Below are positions 57,892 through 64,000 of a stretch of 64,000 nt of DNA, piece after piece. The stretch comes from Serratia bockelmannii. GTDB lineage: Bacteria; Pseudomonadota; Gammaproteobacteria; Enterobacterales; Enterobacteriaceae. The notes under the pieces are model-generated. The model had not been told where the DNA came from. It worked only from the letters and a program-made list of their open reading frames with translations, and searched no databases. Numbering within the stretch: the stretch's first letter is position 1; every line of letters starts with the position of its first letter. The stretch covers positions 1 to 64,000 of the forward strand of contig NZ_VOUX01000032.1 of NCBI RefSeq assembly GCF_008011855.1, read 5' to 3'. Position numbers and translations under genes: made by a program.

Positions 57892-58878
57892 TCAGAATCC
57901 GAGCGATTGGGCGTTGTCTTTGGTGACTTCCAAAATCTTATTAAACCGAATCACTTTGTGTTCCATATCGACGTCGGCCTTGCCGAGGCCCTCGATCGAC
58001 AGGTCTTTGTTCACTTCCTTGCCCTGCAGCAGCTGGTCGGCCACCGTCACCAGCGCATAGCCGGCGTCTTTCGGATCCCACAGCAGCGCTTTCTTGATGT
58101 CGCCGCGCATCAGGTAAGGGGCGGCCTGCGCCGGCATGGCGATGCCCACCACCGCGATTTTGTCCTTGGCGCGTTTCTTGGCCACCGCCTGGCCGGCGCC
58201 GATCGGGCCGAGCGAACCGAAGCCGATGATGCCCTTCATCTGCGGATAGGTTTTCATCAGATCCAGCGTGGTGGCGTAGGATTTGTCGATGCTTTCCGCC
58301 ACCGGCAAGCGCGAGGTGACTTCAAACATGTCCGGGTATTTTTCTTTCTGGTATTTGATGGCGAAGTCGGCCCAGGCGTTGTGCAGCGGCACGGTCAGCG
58401 AACCGACGTAGATCGCATAGCCGCCTTTGCCGCCCATGTCTTTCGCCAGCTCATCGACGTTGGCCTGCGCGTATTTCTCGCTGTCGATGGTCTCGATGTC
58501 CCACTGGCCGATCTGCTGGTCCGGGGATTCATGGGTCAGCACCACGATGCCTTTGTCGCGCGCTTTTTTCAGCACCGGTTCCAGCACCTTGGCGTCGTTC
58601 GGCACCACGATGATGGCGTTGACGTTCTTGGCGATCAGATCCTCAATCACCTTGACCTGCGCGGCCGGATCCGGCGTAGAAGGGCCGGTCTGGTAGGCGT
58701 TGACGTCGAGTTTTTTCGCCGCTTCGTTGACGCCCACTTCCATGCGGTTGAACCACGGGATGCCGGTCACTTTAGCGACTACGGCAATCTCATACTTATC
58801 AGCGGCGAACACAGGTGTTGTCGATAACATGCACGCAGAAACCACACATGCATTTAATAATGCGAGGTTAAATTTCAT
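57892..58878 (-). CDS. Periplasmic sugar-binding protein (LsrB/RbsB-like)
   Basis: 328 residues. Signal peptide ending PVFA-ADKYEI. The periplasmic-binding fold is seen in EIAVVAKVTGIPWFNRMEVGVNEAAKKL, AQVKVIEDLIAKNVNAIIVVPND and GKIAVVGI-type segments. It is nearest the LsrB/RhaS sort of type I binding proteins, so automated annotation may call it autoinducer-2 binding; the kinase and isomerase behind it and the lack of lsrF/lsrG/lsrK-like genes favour a pentose-type sugar. AAAGGT lies eight bases before the ATG. First gene of the operon. Confidence 0.88.
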   Translation of the reverse strand: MKFNLALLNACVVSACMLSTTPVFAADKYEIAVVAKVTGIPWFNRMEVGVNEAAKKLDVNAYQTGPSTPDPAAQVKVIEDLIAKNVNAIIVVPNDAKVLEPVLKKARDKGIVVLTHESPDQQIGQWDIETIDSEKYAQANVDELAKDMGGKGGYAIYVGSLTVPLHNAWADFAIKYQKEKYPDMFEVTSRLPVAESIDKSYATTLDLMKTYPQMKGIIGFGSLGPIGAGQAVAKKRAKDKIAVVGIAMPAQAAPYLMRGDIKKALLWDPKDAGYALVTVADQLLQGKEVNKDLSIEGLGKADVDMEHKVIRFNKILEVTKDNAQSLGF

Positions 58879-59134
58879 TAGCTGTACCTTTTTTTATCTG
58901 TAGGGGTGGCGGTTTTTCCACCGCTGCAGATTACAAAGGAATGGAAGAGGGGGCGTAGCTGAAGTTAATGAAATGTGATCTGCGCACATTTAAGTAAAAT
59001 ATTGGCGTATTTAGTGTTAAATAAATGTTTAATTATTTGATGGTGGTAAATTTACTACCAATCAAATGGTAATAAATAACTATTTATTAACTTTTATTTA
59101 ACTAATTTGCATCATTCTGATGGCGTGAAGGCAT
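58879..59134. other. Promoter region of the sugar transport operon
   Basis: Strongly AT-rich between 58990 and 59115. It contains the AAATGTG-N7-CACATTT inverted repeat at 58971-58991. No small gene seen. Confidence 0.45.
58971..58991. promoter_or_regulatory. CRP-like inverted repeat upstream of the sugar operon
   Basis: AAATGTG and CACATTT, exact seven-base arms separated by seven bases. The arms equal those of the ideal CRP site, but the spacer is one base shorter than the normal eight, so it may be a weak CRP site or bind another regulator. Confidence 0.45.
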
Positions 59135-59164
59135 AAAAAAATGCCGGCGCAGAGGCCGGCATTG
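59135..59164 (-). terminator. gdhA terminator
   Basis: On the minus strand: stem ATGCCGGC / GCCGGCAT with a six-base loop, then T7. It lies 44 bp beyond the gdhA stop. Confidence 0.9.
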
Positions 59165-59207
59165 AAGCATTTAATCGATGTGTGAACAAGATCACCTTTA
59201 CGACGGA

Positions 59208-60551
59208 TTACAGCACGCCTTGGGCCAGCATCGCCTCCGCGACCTTGACGAAACCGGCGATATTCGCGCCGTGTACATAGTGGGTTTGCTTGCCCTCGCC
59301 GCCGTATTCCACGCAGGCATGGTGAATATCCGCCATGATATGTTGTAAACGTACATCCACTTTTTCCGCCCGCCAGCCGATGCGCGCGGCGTTTTGCGCC
59401 ATCTCCAGCCCCGACGTGGCCACGCCGCCGGCGTTGGCCGCCTTGCCGGGCGCGAACAGCACGCCGGCGTCGAGGAAGGCGTCGGTGGCCTGGATGGTGG
59501 TCGGCATGTTGGCGCCTTCCGCTACCGCCTTCACCCCGTTGCGGATCAGCGTTTGCGCCGCCTCAAGATCCAGTTCGTTCTGGGTGGCGCACGGCAGGGC
59601 GATATCCACCGGCACGTTCCACGGCTGCTGGCCCGCCAGATAGGTCAGGCCGCGTTCGCGGGCGTAGTCCGCCACCCGGCCGTAACGCTGGTTTTTGATC
59701 TCCGCCAGGTGTGCCAGCTTCTCGGTAGTGAAGCCGTCTTCGTCCACCAGGGTGCCACCGGAATCCGACACGGTGATCACGCGCGCGTCCAGCTCCAGCG
59801 CTTTCTCGATGGTGTACTGCGCCACGTTGCCGGAGCCGGATACCGCCACCCGCATGCCCTCAAAGCCCAGGCCGTGGCGCTGCAGCATGGCGTCGGTGAA
59901 GTACACCAGGCCATAGCCGGTCGCCTCGGGGCGGATCAGGCTGCCGCCGAAGGAGAGGCCCTTGCCGGTAAACACGCAGGCGGTGTTGTTGGACAGTTTC
60001 TTCATCATGCCGGCCATAAAGCCGACTTCGCGGCCGCCGACGCCGATGTCGCCGGCCGGCACATCGGTGTCCGGGCCCAAGTGGCGATACAGCTCGGTCA
60101 TCAGCGCCTGGCAGAAACGCATGATCTCGCCCTGGCTTTTGCCCTTGGGATCGAAATCGGAGCCGCCTTTGCCGCCGCCCATCGGCAGGGTGGTCAACGC
60201 GTTCTTGAAGGTCTGCTCAAAGCCGAGGAACTTCAGGATCGACAGGTTCACCGACGGGTGGAAGCGCATGCCGCCCTTGTAGGGGCCGATGGCCGAGTTG
60301 AATTGCACGCGGAAGGCGCGGTTGACCTGCACCTGGCCGCGATCGTCCACCCAGCTGACGCGGAACTGAATGACGCGCTCGGGCTCTACCAGGCGCTCCA
60401 GCAGCGCCTGTTCGCGATAGCGCGGATTACGTTCGATAAATGGCCACAGCGAGGTGAACACTTCGCGTACCGCCTGCAGATATTCCGGCTGGTGGGGGTT
60501 ATGGCGTTGTAACGAGGACAGGAAAGACTCTACCGATACGGCATATTCCAT
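59208..60551 (-). CDS. gdhA: NADP-specific glutamate dehydrogenase
   Basis: 447 residues, the E. coli GdhA length. It makes glutamate from 2-oxoglutarate, ammonia and NADPH. The substrate motif is FEQTFKNALTTLPMGGGKGGSDFDPKGKS, with its catalytic lysine; the nucleotide-binding loop is VAVSGSGNVAQYTIEKA. AAGGAG lies seven bases before the ATG. Single gene with its own terminator. Confidence 0.98.
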   Translation of the reverse strand: MEYAVSVESFLSSLQRHNPHQPEYLQAVREVFTSLWPFIERNPRYREQALLERLVEPERVIQFRVSWVDDRGQVQVNRAFRVQFNSAIGPYKGGMRFHPSVNLSILKFLGFEQTFKNALTTLPMGGGKGGSDFDPKGKSQGEIMRFCQALMTELYRHLGPDTDVPAGDIGVGGREVGFMAGMMKKLSNNTACVFTGKGLSFGGSLIRPEATGYGLVYFTDAMLQRHGLGFEGMRVAVSGSGNVAQYTIEKALELDARVITVSDSGGTLVDEDGFTTEKLAHLAEIKNQRYGRVADYARERGLTYLAGQQPWNVPVDIALPCATQNELDLEAAQTLIRNGVKAVAEGANMPTTIQATDAFLDAGVLFAPGKAANAGGVATSGLEMAQNAARIGWRAEKVDVRLQHIMADIHHACVEYGGEGKQTHYVHGANIAGFVKVAEAMLAQGVL

Positions 60552-60696
60552 GGATAACTCCTTTTCGCATTAAATTTCCCCCGCTATTTCTTATAGATAT
60601 GGGTATAGGCGATGCTCGGGGGAGGATGTTGTGTCTTTAGCGACTATATCATCGGAGGGCGGTTGATTATCAAGCGATTAATCGGCGTGGCGGCAT

Positions 60697-60723
60697 GAAA
60701 AACGCCCGCAGGGCGCGGGCGTT
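60697..60723 (-). terminator. uspA terminator
   Basis: On the minus strand: stem ACGCCCGC / GCGGGCGT with a five-base loop, then TTTTT. It follows the uspA stop by 28 bp. Confidence 0.88.
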
Positions 60724-60750
60724 GGGCAGTTAAGTTAGCAAGTGCTTACT

Positions 60751-61188
60751 TTATTCGTCTTCTTCATCGCGCAGCGGCACGATCAGCATATCGATGTGCA
60801 CGGTATTGATCAGCTGGCGAGCGGAAGACATCAGCTTGCTCCAGAAGTCCTGATGGTGGCCGCACAGTACCAGGTCCATGTCGTATTTCTTGATGGCATC
60901 GACCAATACCTGCGCCAGATCGCCGCTGCCGCTCAGGGTCTCGGTGATCGGGTAGCCGGCGTTCTGCGACAGCTCGGTTAGCGCCTGATGGGTTTCCTCG
61001 GAGATGCGTTTTTGCATGTCGCCGAGATTGACGTCGATCAGGCCAGTATAGAGGTCGGAATAGTTGACATCGACGTGGATCAGAGAAACTTTAGCGTTGT
61101 ACGGCCGCGCCATCGAGACGGCTTTTTCTACCAGGATCTTGCTTTCCGGGGATAGGTCCACCGCGATCAGTATGTGTTTGTAAGCCAT
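60751..61188 (-). CDS. uspA: Universal stress protein A
   Basis: 145 residues, near-identical to E. coli UspA ([23 protein letters not shown]). A cytoplasmic dimer induced by growth arrest and many stresses. It belongs to the non-ATP-binding UspA branch, lacking the GxxGxxGS(S/T) nucleotide loop: the corresponding region reads [26 protein letters not shown] precedes the ATG. Confidence 0.98.
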   Translation of the reverse strand: MAYKHILIAVDLSPESKILVEKAVSMARPYNAKVSLIHVDVNYSDLYTGLIDVNLGDMQKRISEETHQALTELSQNAGYPITETLSGSGDLAQVLVDAIKKYDMDLVLCGHHQDFWSKLMSSARQLINTVHIDMLIVPLRDEEDE

Positions 61189-61455
61189 AAGAATACTCCT
61201 TCCATAAACATGCCGATTAAAAAGGGTTAGCAGGCGTTCCGTTTACCCGCCTGGCGCTTTTGGTTCCATAGTATCATTCGGATAACGCAATGATATGTTG
61301 GGGCGATCACACTGCGCCGCATCGAAAATCTCTCCGCCCGATACCTTTCGTTGTACACCCGCGCGGCGTAAAAGCCTATGGGTTATGCGGGCTTTAACGG
61401 TCTGACCGCTTGAATTATAAGCGTTATTAAACAAAGTATAGCGCTAAATGTGCAA

Positions 61456-62364
61456 TCAGCGCTCCAGATGCGGCTGCAGCAGGCTTTCAAACCACTCATG
61501 AAACACCGCCAGGCGGCGCGATCGCTGGCGGCGATGGGGGTAGATCAGGGCGATCGGCATGGAGGCGGCGCGGTAACCGGGCAGGACTTCCACCAGTTCA
61601 CCGGCGTCGAGCAGGTGTTGCACGTCGTAGCGCGGGATTTGCATCAGCCCCAGCCCGGCGCGGCAGCAGGCGATATAGCTTTCGGCGTTGTTGACCACCA
61701 CTCGGCTGGGCAGTTCGAGGCGTTGCGTATGGCCGTCGTCGGTCAGGTATTCCCAGGGGGATTCACGGCCGGTTTTGGGCGAGGCGTAACCGATGCTCCA
61801 GTGCCCCTCGATGAGATCGCCGGGCTGGCGCGGATGGCCGAATTCGCTCAGGTAGGCGGGGCTGGCGCAGTTGATCAGCGCGATATGGCCGAGCGGGCGC
61901 ATCACCAGGCTGCTGTCGTGCAGATCGCCGACGCGCACCGCGCAGTCGACCCCTTCCTGCACCAGATCGATGGCGCGATCGGCGGAGCTGAGCACCAGCT
62001 GCAGATGAGGGTGGCGCCGCAACAGGCTAGGCAGCGCCGGGGCGATCAACCGGCGAGCGATGCGGCTCGGCACGTCGACGCTGAGCCGCCCGGAGGCCTG
62101 CCGCTGGCTGGCCTGAAACGACTGATCGATGTCTTCCACCTCGGCCAGCAGCGGGCGCAGCCGCTCGAGCAGCTGTTCGCCGTCGGCGGTTAGGCGCACT
62201 TGCCGTGTGGTGCGGTGCAGCAGGCGCACGCCCAGCTGTGTTTCCAGTTGTTGCACGGCGGCGGACACCGAGGCGCGCGGCACCTCCAGCGCGTGGGCCG
62301 CCCGGATAAAGCTGCCCATTTCCGCCACCTGCACGAATACGCGGTATTGATTGAATCTGTCCAT
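61456..62364 (-). CDS. LysR-type transcriptional regulator
   Basis: 302 residues. HTH at FNQYRVFVQVAEMGSFIRAAHALEVPRASVSAAVQQLETQLGVRLLHRTTR, then the effector-binding domain (GRLSVDVPSRIARRLIAPALPSLLRRHPHLQL). It is of the AaeR/DmlR-like group common next to short-chain dehydrogenases. It lies 103 bp downstream of an SDR gene on the same strand, so it could regulate it; the target is not proven by arrangement alone. Confidence 0.9.
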   Translation of the reverse strand: MDRFNQYRVFVQVAEMGSFIRAAHALEVPRASVSAAVQQLETQLGVRLLHRTTRQVRLTADGEQLLERLRPLLAEVEDIDQSFQASQRQASGRLSVDVPSRIARRLIAPALPSLLRRHPHLQLVLSSADRAIDLVQEGVDCAVRVGDLHDSSLVMRPLGHIALINCASPAYLSEFGHPRQPGDLIEGHWSIGYASPKTGRESPWEYLTDDGHTQRLELPSRVVVNNAESYIACCRAGLGLMQIPRYDVQHLLDAGELVEVLPGYRAASMPIALIYPHRRQRSRRLAVFHEWFESLLQPHLER

Positions 62365-62467
62365 CTCGTGACCTGCTGTTCCTTGGCGCCGTTTCTGACA
62401 GAGAGTGTAGCCGTATGACGGGGTTGCGCGCGAGCAGGTGCGGGGGCATCTCCGCCCCCCGTCGAAC

Positions 62468-63241
62468 TTATTTGGTGGTGTAGCCGCCGTTGATCAGGAT
62501 GGTTTGGCCGGTTACCCACCAGCCGTCGCTGACCAGATGGCGGATGAACGGCACCACGTCTTCGATATCGGTCAGGCCGGTTTTGCTGAACGGCGACAGC
62601 GCCGCCGCCGTCTTGTGGTAGGCCACGGCGTCCGCACCCTCAGCCGGGTAGAAGAACGGGGTGTCCATCGGGCCGGGGCCGACCGCCGTCACGGAGATGC
62701 CACGCTCGCCGAACTCCTTGGCGGCGGCGCGGGTGAAGTGCTCCACCGGCGCTTTGGTGCCGGCGTAAGCGGCGTAAAACGGCGTGAAGGCGCCGAGCAG
62801 CGAGGTGACCAGCGTGCAGATTTTACCGTTGTCGTTAAGGTGCTTGCCCGCCTCTTTCAGGAAGAAGAACGCGGTTTTGGCGTTGACCGCGGTCATCTCG
62901 TCGTACTCGGCTTCGCTGATGTCGACCATCGGCTTTTTCAGCACCTTGCCGACGGTATTGATGGCGATATCCGGCTTGCCGACGGCGGCGACCGCATCGG
63001 CGAACAGCTTCTCGACCGCGCCCGCGGTGGTCAGATCGGCCTGCAGCGCGACGCCTTGCGCACCGGCGGCCTGAATGGCGGCGACGGTTTTCTCCGCTTC
63101 GGCTTTGGAGGCGGCGCTGTTGTAGTGGATCACCACCGCTTTGGCGCCTTGCTCAGCCAAATCGCGCGCGATCAGCCCGCCGAGGTTCTTGGCGCCGCCG
63201 GCGATGAGGACGGTTTTTCCCTTGATTGAATGGTTTGCCAT
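62468..63241 (-). CDS. Short-chain dehydrogenase/reductase
   Basis: 257 residues of Rossmann-fold SDR. The cofactor loop is VLIAGGAKNLGGLIA, a variant of TGxxxGxG, and the catalytic pair lies in YAAYAGTKAPVEHF (YxxxK) after the serine in LVTSLLGAF. The substrate is unknown. I chose the ATG at 63241 because AAGGAAA lies seven bases upstream. With the LysR gene it forms a two-gene insertion between uspA and uspB. Confidence 0.9.
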   Translation of the reverse strand: MANHSIKGKTVLIAGGAKNLGGLIARDLAEQGAKAVVIHYNSAASKAEAEKTVAAIQAAGAQGVALQADLTTAGAVEKLFADAVAAVGKPDIAINTVGKVLKKPMVDISEAEYDEMTAVNAKTAFFFLKEAGKHLNDNGKICTLVTSLLGAFTPFYAAYAGTKAPVEHFTRAAAKEFGERGISVTAVGPGPMDTPFFYPAEGADAVAYHKTAAALSPFSKTGLTDIEDVVPFIRHLVSDGWWVTGQTILINGGYTTK

Positions 63242-63674
63242 AACAGTTTCCTTGGATGAACGTAACGGAAACCTGAGTCTAGCCAGCGTGGGGGGAAAGA
63301 TCAGCGGCGTGGCGCGGGATAGACTATCCATAAAAACCGCCTAATCGAAAACGGGCGGTTATCGCTTATAACGTCCCGGCAGGTGACTTTTCGGCACAGG
63401 GCGGTAAATTTTATCCACTGCTCAGGCCAGTTTGCGTTTCATTAACCTACAATGATGGATATGGGCCTCATCATTTCCCCTCTGAGTGGAACCACGCCGT
63501 GCAAATCTCTCTCTGCGGTGCGGTAACGTCTCCGGAGGCGGTGGGTTATGGGCATGGTCCGTGCAGGCAAAAAAGGGGATGAGAGCGGTAAGCTCCAGCA
63601 GAGTATCGGGTAATGAGGTAGGGCGGTTGGACCCGGCGGAAGGCCGCGGATAACAACGCCTTGAGGGGGTAATC
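63242..63674. other. Intergenic region between divergent SDR and uspB
   Basis: 433 bp holding promoters for the SDR gene (left) and uspB (right). uspB is sigmaS-dependent in E. coli, but I could not pick out a sigmaS -10 with confidence. A purine-rich GAGGGGGTAATC precedes the uspB start. Frames in this stretch have no recognisable product. Confidence 0.4.
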
Positions 63675-64000
63675 ATGATCAGTACCGTCGCGCTGTTTTG
63701 GGCCTTATGTGTGGTGTGTGTGGTAAACATGGTGCGGTATTACTCTTCTCTGCGCGCGTTGCTGGTGGTATTGCGCGGCTGTGACCCGTTGCTGTACCAG
63801 TACGTCGACGGCGGCGGTTTTTTCACCGCCCACGGGCAACCCAGCAAGCAGCTGAGGCTGGTGCGCTATATCTTCGCGCAGCGCTATGTCGAGCATCACG
63901 ATCCGGAGTTTATCCGCCGCTGCGAGCGGGTGCGCGGGCAGTTTATGCTGACCTCGGCCCTGTGCGGCCTGGTGGTCATCAGCCTGATAGCGCTGATGAT
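63675..64000 (+). CDS. uspB: Universal stress protein B, 3' end cut by window
   Basis: The first 108 of about 111 residues are present: [20 protein letters not shown] with a membrane segment at the start, [18 protein letters not shown] in the middle, and a second membrane segment near the end ([17 protein letters not shown]). It matches E. coli UspB closely. UspB is a membrane protein of stationary phase linked to ethanol resistance. GAGGGGGT lies before the ATG. The stop codon lies just beyond the window. Confidence 0.95.
   Translation, partial: MISTVALFWALCVVCVVNMVRYYSSLRALLVVLRGCDPLLYQYVDGGGFFTAHGQPSKQLRLVRYIFAQRYVEHHDPEFIRRCERVRGQFMLTSALCGLVVISLIALM

Noticed and set aside
57892-58878. 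Reading the binding protein as LsrB, the AI-2 receptor
   Set aside because: Similarity is to the wider binding-protein family, and the lsrK, lsrF and lsrG partners are absent; a pentulose kinase and an SIS isomerase are present instead.

Overview
This window is a piece of enterobacterial chromosome, most likely Serratia marcescens or a very close relative. It is GC-rich by eye. It carries a complete ilvL-X-G-M-E-D-A operon with an intact ilvG, E. coli-like gene blocks broken up by Serratia-type insertions, and two tandem subtilisin-type autotransporter proteases like the Ssp-h1/Ssp-h2 pair described from S. marcescens. Identifications come from reading the translated sequence against remembered families; no database was searched.

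Region 1 (1-16.6 kb). The window opens inside tRNA-Asp, followed by tRNA-Trp and a terminator; in E. coli this pair closes an rRNA operon. Then come hdfR, maoP and comM, an MFS transporter, the attenuated ilv operon (leader peptide, IlvX, AHAS II, transaminase, dehydratase, threonine deaminase), a three-gene insert, and the divergent ilvY/ilvC pair. The insert is a candidate toxin gene, an overlapping multi-membrane-span gene that could be its immunity partner, and a DUF2461 gene. The ilv genes make valine, leucine and isoleucine; IlvY activates ilvC when its inducer substrates accumulate.

Region 2 (16.6-31.7 kb). An orphan LuxR-type AHL receptor with a lux-box-like site is followed by kdgK (perfect KdgR-type operator), pdeH, yhjG, cdh, yhjE and yhjD. 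A convergent rpfF/rpfR pair follows: a DSF-family signal synthase and its PAS-GGDEF-EAL receptor. Then come spy, a Tm-1-like protein and its probable TetR regulator. Two c-di-GMP phosphodiesterase genes and two small-molecule signalling modules lie within about 12 kb.

Region 3 (31.7-45.8 kb). Accessory region: two tandem autotransporter serine proteases sharing a 1.64-kb nearly identical 3' part; a BetR-type response regulator convergent with a hybrid histidine kinase and a small periplasmic protein; then a MocR regulator divergent from a LysE exporter, a PhzF-like and a DinB-like gene.

Region 4 (45.8-64 kb). The E. coli-like backbone gorA-rlmJ-prlC-rsmJ-uspA-uspB is interrupted three times: by an ASCH/HIT pair, by a six-gene sugar ABC transporter/FGGY kinase/SIS isomerase operon plus gdhA, and by a LysR/SDR pair that separates uspA from uspB. 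uspB is cut by the window end.

No IS element, prophage, integrase or CRISPR array was recognised.
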